Source: Streptomyces fructofermentans
GTDB taxonomy: Bacteria; Actinomycetota; Actinomycetes; Streptomycetales; Streptomycetaceae
Reading direction: 5' to 3'
Assembly (NCBI RefSeq): GCF_014651055.1
Contig: NZ_BMWD01000005.1
Span: 204,716 to 268,715 of the forward strand
Length of the DNA stretch: 64,000 nucleotides
Shown: positions 8,658-17,647 of the stretch, piece by piece
Layout: each line of letters starts with the position of its first letter
Position numbering within the stretch: position 1 is the stretch's first letter
Program-made: the position numbers and the translations under genes
The notes under the pieces: generated by a model
The model's input: the letters and a program-made list of their open reading frames with translations, nothing else
The model's database searches: none
Told to the model about the DNA's origin: nothing

Positions 8658-9320
8658 TCACGCGACGGGCCCGGGGCCGGCGCCCGGGCCCGGGTCGGCC
8701 GCCGGAGGGCGGTGTGTCGCGGGGGCCGCCCCCGTCGCCCTGTACATGCACACCCTGGGCCAGCGGTCGAGACCGTGCCCGGCCTCCGCGGCCCTGATCC
8801 TCCGCAGCCCCGGGGTGAGTTCGGCCTCGGCCAGCACGCGGAAGCCGATGCGCTCGTAGTAGGGCGCGTTCCAGGGGACCTCCGTGAAGGTGGTCAGCGT
8901 GAGACCGCTCAGGCCCCGGTCGCGTGCGCGTTCGGCGGCGTACGCGATCAGGGTCCGGCCGACCCCGCGGCGGGCGGCGTCCGGGTGCACGGAGACCTGC
9001 TCGATGTGGAAGGCGCCGTCCACCGGTTCGCCCACCAGGTACGCGACGACCCGCCGGGCCGGCCCGTCCTCCACGCCGGGTTCCGCGTCCCCCTCGTCTC
9101 CCTCGTCCCCCTCGGTGCCGCGGCGGTGCCGGACGCCACCGCCCGCCGCCCGGACGACCCAGGCGTGCCCCGCCTCGCGGAAGCGCTCCAGCAGGTCGAG
9201 CGGGGGCGGCTCGTCGTCGGCGATCTCGGCCATGCCGAGGACGCGGAACGGCTCACCCGCGGCGCGTTCGATGTCCCGGAGCAGCGGCAGGTCGGCGGGA
9301 GCGGCGGGTCCGATGCGCAT
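8658..9320 (-). CDS. GNAT-family N-acetyltransferase
   Basis: 220-aa acyl-CoA-dependent acetyltransferase. The acetyl-CoA-binding motif A is QVSVHPDAARRGVGRTLI (about 128-145), and motif B resembles WNAPYYERIGF. An acidic, repetitive insert (EGDEGDEGD, about 70-80) splits the fold, and the last 25 residues are low-complexity Pro/Gly/Ala. The substrate is unknown. The start lacks a Shine-Dalgarno site, but a TACATT -10 box ends 6 bp before the ATG (9327-9332), so the mRNA is probably leaderless. It converges on the ligase fragment, with a strong hairpin lying inside its 3' end. Confidence 0.9.
   Translation of the reverse strand: MRIGPAAPADLPLLRDIERAAGEPFRVLGMAEIADDEPPPLDLLERFREAGHAWVVRAAGGGVRHRRGTEGDEGDEGDAEPGVEDGPARRVVAYLVGEPVDGAFHIEQVSVHPDAARRGVGRTLIAYAAERARDRGLSGLTLTTFTEVPWNAPYYERIGFRVLAEAELTPGLRRIRAAEAGHGLDRWPRVCMYRATGAAPATHRPPAADPGPGAGPGPVA
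8667..8691. terminator. Convergent terminator hairpin
   Basis: GGGCCCGGG (8667-8675) pairs with CCCGGGCCC (8683-8691) between the converging ligase fragment and acetyltransferase genes. The hairpin overlaps the last codons of the latter. Confidence 0.5.
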
Positions 9321-9359
9321 GAGGCCAATGTATGCGGGTGTGCCGGGGGCCGGAACGGG

Positions 9360-10460
9360 TCAGGCGCCGGCGGCGAGGAGGTCGTCGGCGAGGGCGTTCG
9401 CCGGCTGGGGCGTGCCGGTGAGGTCGAGGACGAACAGGGGGATGCCGAGGGCGTCCGCGCACACCCGGGCGTCCTCCTCGTAGCCGGCCAGGGAGAAGTA
9501 CACGCAGGCCGCCGACTCCGTCATCGCCGCGAGCCACAGGCACTCCACGTCGCGCCGTGAGGCGGGGTGCACGGTCGGGTCGACCTGGGCGACCATGCCG
9601 CGGGCCGCCAGCCCCGTGCCGGAGGGCGGACGCCGGTCGGCCCGGCGGATGTCCCGGTACCCGAGCCAGCGCAGATACAGCGCGGCGGCGGTGACGGCGT
9701 CCTGGGCGGTGCGGATGGTGATGGGCTGGAACGCGCGGCGGGGCACGGGAGAGGAGGGGGTGCCGGAGGTGGGAGGAGGCGTGCGGGGCGTAGAGGGAGG
9801 CGTGCGCGGGGTGGGGGAAGCAGGTCCGCCCGAGGCCGGGGGCGCGGGCGGCCCGGAGGGCGGCGGTTCGGCCGCGCGCGGAAGGGGGATGGCGGCGGGG
9901 CGGTGTCCGGGCGGGGTCTCCGGTGGCGGTCGGCGGCCCTTCCCGTCGGCCGTGCCTTCGGCCGCCCCCTCCCCGTCGGCCGTTCCCCCGTCGCCCTCGC
10001 TCCCGAAGTCGCCCTCGCTCCCGAAGTCGTCGTCGCCCCCGAAGTCGCAGTCGTCGAGGCCGAGTTCGGTGTCACGGCCGGGTCCGGTGCCGGCGTCACG
10101 GTCGGTGTCGCCGTCCGCGGAGGCCCCGTCGGCGCCCGGCGTCCCCGCGTCGGGGCCGGGTTCCGCTTCGTCGTACGGGTCCGGCCGCCGGGCCGCCGTC
10201 GACCCGGCGACGGGCACGCGCAGTACGACTCCGCACGGGCAGCCCACCTCGGGGCTGGGCCACTGGTCCTCGCGGCCGCAGGCCCCGCACAGGACCGTCA
10301 CCCAGCCCTCGTCCCAGGTGTGGTGCGTGATCGGCTCCGCGTGTCCGTACCGGTCGAGGACGGGAGTGACGGGCGCGCCGCACGCGCACGGGTAGGCCGG
10401 CGCCGCGTAGGCGTGCTCGCGCCGGCAGGCCGGACAGCGCACCGGCACGCTCTCGGTCAT
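9360..10460 (-). CDS. Zinc-ribbon protein with degenerate Mrr-like nuclease fold
   Basis: 366-aa protein of unknown role. Its N-terminal third has two zinc-ribbon-like clusters (C9-x2-C12 with CAC at 25-27, and VLCGACG with GCPCG). A long acidic, Pro/Ser/Thr-rich linker follows. The C-terminal domain of about 110 residues resembles restriction-endonuclease-like Mrr folds: DAVTAAALYLRWLGY, then ARGMVAQV, then YFSLAGYEEDARVCADALGI. The catalytic Q-x-K appears as Q-V-D, so nuclease activity is probably lost. ATG 10460 is preceded by GGAGAGG. It is divergent from gcl, sharing a 250-bp promoter region. A binding or structural role is inference only. Confidence 0.75.
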   Translation of the reverse strand: MTESVPVRCPACRREHAYAAPAYPCACGAPVTPVLDRYGHAEPITHHTWDEGWVTVLCGACGREDQWPSPEVGCPCGVVLRVPVAGSTAARRPDPYDEAEPGPDAGTPGADGASADGDTDRDAGTGPGRDTELGLDDCDFGGDDDFGSEGDFGSEGDGGTADGEGAAEGTADGKGRRPPPETPPGHRPAAIPLPRAAEPPPSGPPAPPASGGPASPTPRTPPSTPRTPPPTSGTPSSPVPRRAFQPITIRTAQDAVTAAALYLRWLGYRDIRRADRRPPSGTGLAARGMVAQVDPTVHPASRRDVECLWLAAMTESAACVYFSLAGYEEDARVCADALGIPLFVLDLTGTPQPANALADDLLAAGA

Positions 10461-10581
10461 GGACCTCTCCAGAACACCGCGTCGGGACAAGCCCGTCCAT
10501 CGTCCTCCGGAACCGGGGCCTTTGGCAGCGGAACGGTCGGACATGCCGGGATTCACACCCCCGCCGTCCGCCGGCCCGCCC

Positions 10582-10648
10582 TTGACGCGCTCCGGGGCCC
10601 CACCTACATTGCTTCCAGATAGTAGAAGTTAGTTTCCGCAATACGGAA
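10582..10648 (+). promoter_or_regulatory. gcl promoter with tandem 15-bp operators
   Basis: TTGACG (10582-10587), a 17-bp spacer and TACATT (10605-10610) form a near-consensus promoter. Immediately downstream are TTCCAGATAGTAGAA (10613-10627) and the near-perfect palindrome TTCCGCAATACGGAA (10634-10648), whose starts are 21 bp apart. They cover the predicted transcription start, as expected for a repressor. Equivalent pairs occur upstream of hyi, aceB and between allR and allB. Confidence 0.8.
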
Positions 10649-10710
10649 TTCGCAGCTCTCCGCGGGGCGCGACGGGAGCCCGAATCCGACGGCCGAAGCA
10701 GGAGTACGCC

Positions 10711-12495
<1,785 letters not shown>

Positions 12496-12830
12496 CCACT
12501 CGCGCGGACCGCCGGGAGGAACCGAGGCCCCCCGCCCTGGGGATCCAGGGCGGGGGGCCTCGCGTTCGCGGTCGGGACCACCCCCGTCGCCCGGACCGGA
12601 ACCCGTCAGGAGCCGCCGGTCGCGCGGCGAGCGGCGGTCCCTGGGCCGTGCCTGTGCGTTCCCCCGTGCGCGGGGCCCGCCGCCCCCGTGCCGGCGGGCC
12701 CCGTGTGAGAGGAGGATGCGCCCTCCGGGGCGGACAGTTGAAGCCCTGGGACCATGTTCAGAGGTTGATTTGAGGGTTCCGTAGTCGCTCTACGTCCGCC
12801 GAGGTACCCGGCGGGGACGCGGACCCGCGC
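12496..12830. other. 335-bp gene-free stretch after gcl
   Basis: Contains the gcl terminator and a second perfect stem, CGGGGCCCGCCG/CGGCGGGCCCCG (12671-12682 with 12692-12703). Nothing else was recognised before the stop of the converging small gene. Confidence 0.6.
12523..12562 (+). terminator. gcl terminator
   Basis: Perfect 18-bp G/C stem, CGAGGCCCCCCGCCCTGG with its complement, around a GGAT loop, 28 bp after the gcl stop codon. No U-tract, as is common in Streptomyces. Confidence 0.75.
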
Positions 12831-13088
12831 TCAGGGGGCGCCGGCCGGGGGCGGGGTCGGTCGTCCGACCTCGTGGTGCTCCGACAGCCCGGGCCAGTCG
12901 TCGGGTCCGCCGCCCTGCCAGTCGACGATGTCGCTCTCCTCCACCTCGATCCCGTCCAGGTCGGCCAGCCGCAGGATCTCGACGACGTCGTCGAGGTGGT
13001 AGGCGATGCCGAGGGTCTCGCTGCCCGTGGTGACCCGGCGCGATCCGTCCAGCGCCGGAGGGTGCACGACGATGCTGGGAAGGTCCAT
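12831..13088 (-). CDS. Small acidic hypothetical protein
   Basis: 85 residues with no signal or membrane segment. It starts MDLPSIVVHPP and has an acidic core (HLDDVVEILRLADLDGIEVE, then DIVDWQGGGPDDWPG). The start ATG 13088 has GGAG close upstream. It looks like a genuine gene by codon bias and acidic, non-repetitive composition, and I recall similar unnamed Streptomyces proteins. Function unknown. It lies between gcl and glxR, on the glxR strand but separated from it by about 460 bp. Confidence 0.65.
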   Translation of the reverse strand: MDLPSIVVHPPALDGSRRVTTGSETLGIAYHLDDVVEILRLADLDGIEVEESDIVDWQGGGPDDWPGLSEHHEVGRPTPPPAGAP

Positions 13089-13553
13089 GGCTCCAGGCTG
13101 CTGCGCCGCGGGGGAATCCGCACCCGGGGGATCGCGGGCCGGTGGCGCCGGGCGGGCAGCGCGGGAGCGCCGGGCACGAACCTTCCGTGCCCGGCGCTCC
13201 CGGTCCGGGGGACCGCGGCGGTCGCGACGGTCCGAAACCGTCCTTCCCTCTGGTCGGGAAGGGGGATCGTCCTTCACCACCGCACTGGCTCGCGCACCAC
13301 CGCGGGCCCCGTCCGGCACCGGCCTGCCGGCCGGTGCCGTGCTGTGCCCGCCGGCCCCGGGGAGACCCCTCATCCGGGTCCCGGGTTCGGCGGGCGACGC
13401 GCCCGGTGGTCGGACCTCCCGTCGGACCGGGGCGCGGGTCTGGCTGGACGCCGACAGGCGTCGGCGTGGGTTCCGGGCGGCGCCGCCGCCTGGGCGCGAC
13501 AGGACAGTGTCGGCGCCGGCGCCGCCCGGGGATCTGGTGGGCCGACCGTGGGG
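13089..13553. other. 465-bp gene-free stretch between glxR and the small hypothetical gene
   Basis: Holds the hairpin at 13162-13202 and a weaker CCTTCCC/GGGAAGG inverted repeat (13242-13262). No convincing coding frame was seen in the remainder. Confidence 0.6.
13162..13202. terminator. 17-bp perfect hairpin in the gap downstream of glxR
   Basis: CGGGAGCGCCGGGCACG and its exact complement flank a 7-nt loop. It lies downstream of glxR (minus strand) and upstream of the small gene at 12831, so it most likely terminates the hyi-glxR transcript. Confidence 0.6.
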
Positions 13554-14468
13554 TCAGACCCGTTCGCCGGAGAGGCGCTCCACGGCCCGCAGCAGGGCGG
13601 AGTGGTCCAGGCCGCCGTCGCCCTGGGCGCGCAGGGAGGCGACGAGCTGGGCGACCACGGCACCGACGGGCAGCGCGGCGCCGACGGCGCGCGCGGCGTC
13701 CGTCACGATGCCCATGTCCTTGTGGTGCAGGTCGATCCGGAAGCCGGGCTCGAAGTCGCGGTCGAGGAAGTTGTCCTTCTTGCGCGTCAGCACGGTGGAG
13801 GCGGCGAGGCCGCCGTTCAGTACGTCGAGGGCGGCCCGCAGGTCGACGCCCGACTTCTCCAGGAAGACCACGGCCTCGGCGCACGCCTGGATGTTCACGG
13901 CGACGATGAGCTGGTTGGCGGCCTTGACCGTCTGACCGGAGCCGTGCGGCCCGCACAGTACGACGGTCCTGCCGAGGGCCTCGAAGACGGGCGCCGCCTC
14001 GTCGAAGTCTGCCCGGTCGCCGCCGACCATGATCGAGAGCACGGCCTCGATCGCCCCGGCCTCGCCGCCGGACACCGGGGCGTCCAGGACGCGGATGCCC
14101 TTGTCCCCGGCCGCCCGGGCGAGGTCCACGGACGTCCGCGGGGTGATGGAGGACATGTCGATCAGCAGGGTGCCGGGGCGCGCGTTCTCCAGGATGCCGT
14201 CCGGACCGTACGCGACGGCCTCGACCTGCGGGGAGGCCGGGACCATCGTGATCACGACATCGGCGTCCCGTACGGCCTCGGCGATCGAGCCCGCCGCGGT
14301 GCCGCCGGCTTCGGCGAGCCGGTCCAGCTTGTCCTTCTCCAGGGTGAACCCGGTGACGTGGTAACCGGCCTTGACCAGGTTCTCCGACATGGGTGAGCCC
14401 ATGATGCCGAGACCGATCCAGGCGACCGACGGGCGCGCCGGGCGGGAGGAGTCTGCGGGGTTGCTCAT
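13554..14468 (-). CDS. glxR: Tartronate semialdehyde reductase (2-hydroxy-3-oxopropionate reductase)
   Basis: 304-aa member of the beta-hydroxyacid dehydrogenase family that reduces tartronate semialdehyde from Gcl to D-glycerate. The N-terminal Rossmann motif is WIGLGIMGSPMSENL (about 17-31), the substrate loop is APVSGGEAGA and the catalytic lysine lies in GQTVKAANQLIVAVN. GAGAGG precedes ATG 14468. It is downstream of hyi by 44 bp on the same strand, so the two form one glyoxylate-shunt operon driven from the hyi promoter. Gene order and family support the assignment over generic 3-hydroxyisobutyrate dehydrogenase. Confidence 0.93.
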   Translation of the reverse strand: MSNPADSSRPARPSVAWIGLGIMGSPMSENLVKAGYHVTGFTLEKDKLDRLAEAGGTAAGSIAEAVRDADVVITMVPASPQVEAVAYGPDGILENARPGTLLIDMSSITPRTSVDLARAAGDKGIRVLDAPVSGGEAGAIEAVLSIMVGGDRADFDEAAPVFEALGRTVVLCGPHGSGQTVKAANQLIVAVNIQACAEAVVFLEKSGVDLRAALDVLNGGLAASTVLTRKKDNFLDRDFEPGFRIDLHHKDMGIVTDAARAVGAALPVGAVVAQLVASLRAQGDGGLDHSALLRAVERLSGERV

Positions 14469-14512
14469 GAGGGTGCCTCTCTGAAAGCTCTGGTACGTCG
14501 GTGGGGCGGCGC

Positions 14513-15370
14513 TCAGCGCGCCGCGCGGGCCTCGGCGGGCAGCCATCCGAAGGCCTCGGCGCTCGGCCGGTCGCCCGGCTTGTACTCCAGGCCGACCCAG
14601 CCCTCGTAGCCCTGCTTGCGGAGCCGGCCGAGGAGGTCGGCGAGCGGGAGCGAGCCGGTGCCCGGTGCTCCGCGCCCGGGGTTGTCGGCGATCTGCACGT
14701 GGCCGGTCCTCGCCGCGTACCGGTCGATCACCGACGGCAGGTCCTCGCCGTTCATGGACAGGTGGTAGAGGTCCATCAGGAACTTGGCGTTGCCCAGTCC
14801 GGTCGCCTCGTTGACCCGGTCGACGACGGCGATCCCGGCGGGCGCGCTCACCAGCGGGTAGTGCGGCGACTCGGCCCGGTTGAGGGTCTCGACGAGGAGC
14901 GCCGCGCCGACGCGATGGGCCGTGCGGGCCGCCGACACCAGGTTCTCCAGGGCGAGTTCGTCCTGCTCGGCCGGGTCCACGCCGTCGACGCGGTTGCCGT
15001 ACAGGGCGTTGAGGGCCGTGCAGCCGAGCGAGCGGGCGAAGTCGGCGGCCACGTCGATGTTCGCGCGGAACCGCGCGGACTCCTCGCCCGGGACGGACAG
15101 CGCGCCCCGGTCAGGGCCCGGCAGCCGCCCGGCGTACAGGTTCAGGCCGACGAGGTCGACGCCGGCGTCCTCGATCGCCTTCCGCAGGCCGTCGAGCGCG
15201 GAGGCCCCGGGCGTGGGGGAGTCGACCCAGGGCCACCAGAGCTCGACCGCGGTGAAGCCCGCAGCGGCGGCGGCCGCCGGGCGCTCCAGGAGCGGCAGCT
15301 CGGTGAAGAGGATCGACAGGTTGACGTCGAAGCGCTGGTCCGCGGCTGCGTCCATCGGGAAACCCTGCAT
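14513..15370 (-). CDS. hyi: Hydroxypyruvate isomerase
   Basis: 285-aa TIM-barrel enzyme of the xylose-isomerase-like family that interconverts hydroxypyruvate and tartronate semialdehyde. It shows RFDVNLSILFTELPLLERP near the N-terminus, LVETLNRAESPHY (metal-ligand Glu), FLMDLYHLSMNGEDL and GHVQIADNPGRGAPGTG, ending YEGWVGLEYKPG. All are typical of Hyi. The ATG at 15370 has GGAAGGGAG about 11 bp upstream. First gene of the hyi-glxR operon, with a 200-bp leader that carries paired operators. Confidence 0.94.
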   Translation of the reverse strand: MQGFPMDAAADQRFDVNLSILFTELPLLERPAAAAAAGFTAVELWWPWVDSPTPGASALDGLRKAIEDAGVDLVGLNLYAGRLPGPDRGALSVPGEESARFRANIDVAADFARSLGCTALNALYGNRVDGVDPAEQDELALENLVSAARTAHRVGAALLVETLNRAESPHYPLVSAPAGIAVVDRVNEATGLGNAKFLMDLYHLSMNGEDLPSVIDRYAARTGHVQIADNPGRGAPGTGSLPLADLLGRLRKQGYEGWVGLEYKPGDRPSAEAFGWLPAEARAAR

Positions 15371-15919
15371 GGGCGTCGGCGCTCCCTTCCGTGTCGAGAG
15401 GGGTGTAGGGGGTGCGTGTACGTGATGCCTGTACGGGCCGCGGCGCGGGCACGTGTGCCGGTCCCGGAACGACCCGCGTACGAACGCCGTACGCCAGGTG
15501 CGGCGGCGCGTGTCGGGGTCCGTACCGGCGGGGCTCCCTGCCGGAACACCCGACCCGTTCATTGATTCCATATTGTGGAAGTTTCTTTCTGCTTGATGGA
15601 AAGGCTGCCTTTGCGGGTGGGCCCTTGTCAAGGGGGTGGCCCCGCGTCGCGCCCGATCCGGGGCTTCGTACGGCGGTGTGCCGACAGTGCTTCGGCCGCG
15701 GATCGGCGGCGGTGCGGGCGGTTCCGGTCGGCGTCGCGGTGGCGGCGTCCCGGCGGCCCCGCGAGGCGGCCCCGGGCCTCGGCGAGGGGTGCGCAGGCCG
15801 GTCCGGCCGGTCGTCGCGGGGTCCGGTTCCGTTGGGCTAGGGTCGCCTGGACGTCCGGGCCGGCCGGGTCCGGTGGGCCGCGGCGCGCGCGGCACGGAAG
15901 CCGACGCCATGGGGGCGCA
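15371..15919. other. 549-bp intergenic region between hyi and the thiamine-binding-like gene
   Basis: Contains the hyi operators and promoter near its middle. A possible -10 (TAGGGT, 15837-15842) for the rightward pair of genes was noted. No coding frame is supported in the rest. Confidence 0.6.
15566..15631 (-). promoter_or_regulatory. hyi-glxR promoter with tandem 15-bp operators
   Basis: Palindrome TTCCATATTGTGGAA (15566-15580) and the related TTCTGCTTGATGGAA (15587-15601) start exactly 21 bp apart. On the minus strand TTGACA lies just upstream (15626-15631), with a weak -10 near 15602-15608. Same layout as at gcl and aceB. Confidence 0.78.
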
Positions 15920-16171
15920 GTGCGATTGAGAGTGGAGTTCACGACGGAGCCCTTCGACCTCGACGAGGCGCCGCCGCACGCGCTGGTCGCCCGCGAGGTC
16001 GTCGAGGCTGCCTCGCTGGACGCCGTGGACGTGGGCCCGTTCGGGAACACCGCGGAAGGTGGCGCGGACGAGGTGCTCACCGCCGTCGACGCGCTGCTGC
16101 GCAAGGCCCTGGAGGCCGGCGCCACCCGAGTCTCGTTCCAGGTCAACGTGGTCGCGGAGGGGGACAGGTGA
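15920..16171 (+). CDS. Thiamine-binding-like (MTH1187/YqgV family) small protein
   Basis: 83-residue protein starting at GTG 15920 (reads MRLRVEFTTEPFDL). The ferredoxin-like alternation and motif VDVGPFGNTAEG, then VLTAVDALLRKALEAGATRVSFQVNV, match what I recall of the MTH1187/YqgV family, some members of which bind thiamine-like ligands. Its stop overlaps the start of the next gene (GTGA), so the two are translationally coupled. Function here is unknown; it may act as a ligand sensor for the adjacent HTH protein, which is speculation. Confidence 0.75.
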   Translation: MRLRVEFTTEPFDLDEAPPHALVAREVVEAASLDAVDVGPFGNTAEGGADEVLTAVDALLRKALEAGATRVSFQVNVVAEGDR

Positions 16172-16557
16172 CCGCTTCCGGGGGCGAGTCCTTCGTCGCC
16201 GCGGTCAAGCCGCTGGTCGACGCCATGGGCGGGGAGCTGCTGCCGCCCGGTCAGGCGGGACCGGACGACGTCGTGCTCTCCTGGGAGGGTGCCGACGTGG
16301 TCGCCGTGCGCCTGCCCCAGCTCGCCGACTCGCTGGACCACATCCTGGCCGCCCTGGAGCGCAAGCACGGCCGACCCCTGGCCGAGCTGGACCGCAGGGC
16401 CAAGCAGGAGATCGTGCGGATGCTGGAGGTGCGGGGGGCGTTCGCCGTGCGGCACGGCGTGGAGACCGTGGCCGGCGCGCTGGGCGTCAGCCGGTTCACC
16501 GTCTACAACTACCTCAATCGCGAGAAGGGTGTCCGGCCGCCCGGTCAGGGCCTCTGA
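16168..16557 (+). CDS. Helix-turn-helix protein (Fis-like HTH), putative regulator of the urate operon
   Basis: 129 residues. The C-terminal half has a clear HTH: AKQEIVRMLEVRGAFAV, then VETVAGALGVSRFTVYNYLN. The N-terminal half resembles a small sensory or dimerisation domain. Coupled to the thiamine-binding-like gene and 173 bp upstream of the urate-degradation operon on the same strand. Such HTH genes near uricase operons are common in Streptomyces, so a regulatory role is plausible. It is a candidate to recognise the TTCAAC-N5-GTTGAM element in front of uraD. Confidence 0.75.
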   Translation: MTASGGESFVAAVKPLVDAMGGELLPPGQAGPDDVVLSWEGADVVAVRLPQLADSLDHILAALERKHGRPLAELDRRAKQEIVRMLEVRGAFAVRHGVETVAGALGVSRFTVYNYLNREKGVRPPGQGL

Positions 16558-16650
16558 CCAGGCGGGACGCGGCGGCGGGCCGGTCGTTCGCGGGGGTCGG
16601 GTCCGGTGTCGTCCGGGCCCTTGGCGCCGCGGCGTTCGCAACCCCGAGTT

Positions 16651-16691
16651 TTCAACAAAGTGTTGACGTGGTGTTTCGGAGGGCGTTAGCT
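16651..16691 (+). promoter_or_regulatory. Urate operon promoter with TTCAAC-N5-GTTGAC operator
   Basis: TTCAAC (16651-16656), five bases, then GTTGAC (16662-16667). The right arm overlaps a -35 box TTGACG (16663-16668); TTAGCT (16686-16691) at 17 bp is a possible -10. A near-identical inverted repeat lies upstream of allB at 41859-41875. Confidence 0.65.
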
Positions 16692-16730
16692 GGCCGCAGT
16701 CCTTCCAGCACAAGGCCACGGAGGCTTCCC

Positions 16731-17246
16731 GTGACTTCGAGTACGACACCCGGCGGCCTCGCCCGGTTCAACGCCCTGGAGGAGCACGCGGCCCGCACCG
16801 CACTCCACGAGGTGTGCGCCTCGGCGGCCTGGGTGCGCGAACTGCTCGCCCGGCGGCCGTACGCCACCGCGGACGACCTCCTCTCGCGCAGCGACACCGC
16901 CACGGCCGCCCTCACCCCGGCGGACCTGGCGGAGGCGATGGCGGGGCACCCGCCGATCGGGCGTCCCGCGCCGGGCGACCCGACCTCCTCCCGCGAGCAG
17001 CGCGGCATGTCCGACGCGTCGCGGGACCTCAGGGCGGAGATGCTCGAACTGAACCTGGCCTACCAGGAGAGGTTCGGGCACGTCTTCCTCGTCTGCGCGA
17101 CCGGACGCACCGGCGAGGAGATGCGGGACGCGGCCAGGGAGCGGATCGGCAACGCGCCCGAACGGGAACGCGAGGTCGTCCGCACCGAACTGGGCATGAT
17201 CAACCGCATCCGGCTCGCCCGCCTGCTCGAAGAGGAACCCGCATGA
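16731..17246 (+). CDS. uraD: OHCU decarboxylase (2-oxo-4-hydroxy-4-carboxy-5-ureidoimidazoline decarboxylase)
   Basis: 171-aa enzyme for the last of three steps from urate to S-allantoin. Catalytic H73 lies in GHPPIG, E89 in SSREQRGM, and the FGHVFLVCATGRT segment (115-127) is typical. GTG 16731 has GGAGG six bases upstream. First gene of a tight operon: its stop overlaps the HIU hydrolase start (ATGA), and uricase follows 7 bp after that. The order decarboxylase-hydrolase-uricase matches the pathway in reverse. Confidence 0.95.
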   Translation: MTSSTTPGGLARFNALEEHAARTALHEVCASAAWVRELLARRPYATADDLLSRSDTATAALTPADLAEAMAGHPPIGRPAPGDPTSSREQRGMSDASRDLRAEMLELNLAYQERFGHVFLVCATGRTGEEMRDAARERIGNAPEREREVVRTELGMINRIRLARLLEEEPA

Positions 17247-17641
17247 GCACCGAGACCACCGCATCCGTGTCCACGCACATCCTGGACACCAGCGCCGGCC
17301 GCCCCGCCGGGGGCGTCGCCGTGCGGCTCGCGGCCCGACCGGCCCGCGACGCCGGGTGGCGCGCGCTCGGCGGCTCCGCGACCGACGCGGACGGGCGGTG
17401 CAAGGACCTCCCGGACCTGCCGGAGGGCACCACCCACGTACGCCTCGACTTCGAGGTGGAGGCGTACTTCGAGAAGAAGCAAGCCGATGCGCAGCAGGAC
17501 GCCCCCGCGAATCGGGACAGCGGTGCCGCTGGAGTGTTCTTCCCCGAGGTGGCGATCACCTTCGCCGTCGGGCCGGGCGAGCACTACCACGTACCGCTGC
17601 TGCTCAACCCGTTCGGCTACTCCGTTTACCGAGGGAGCTAG
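17243..17641 (+). CDS. uraH: 5-hydroxyisourate hydrolase (transthyretin-like)
   Basis: 132-aa transthyretin-fold enzyme that opens 5-hydroxyisourate, the product of uricase. It has the N-terminal THILDTSAGRPAGGV with the catalytic His, HYHVPLLLNPFGYSVYRGS at the C-terminus and the diagnostic terminal YRGS. A lysine-, glutamine- and aspartate-rich insert (KKQADAQQDAPANRDSG, about 77-93) makes one loop longer than usual. ATGA overlap with uraD shows translational coupling. Confidence 0.95.
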   Translation: MSTETTASVSTHILDTSAGRPAGGVAVRLAARPARDAGWRALGGSATDADGRCKDLPDLPEGTTHVRLDFEVEAYFEKKQADAQQDAPANRDSGAAGVFFPEVAITFAVGPGEHYHVPLLLNPFGYSVYRGS

Positions 17642-17647
17642 CAGACC

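Noticed and set aside
12736-12770. Third copy of the TTCAAC/GTTGAA operator after gcl
   Set aside because: Half-sites are misordered (GTTGAA then TTCAGA) and lie downstream of both flanking genes, not in a promoter.
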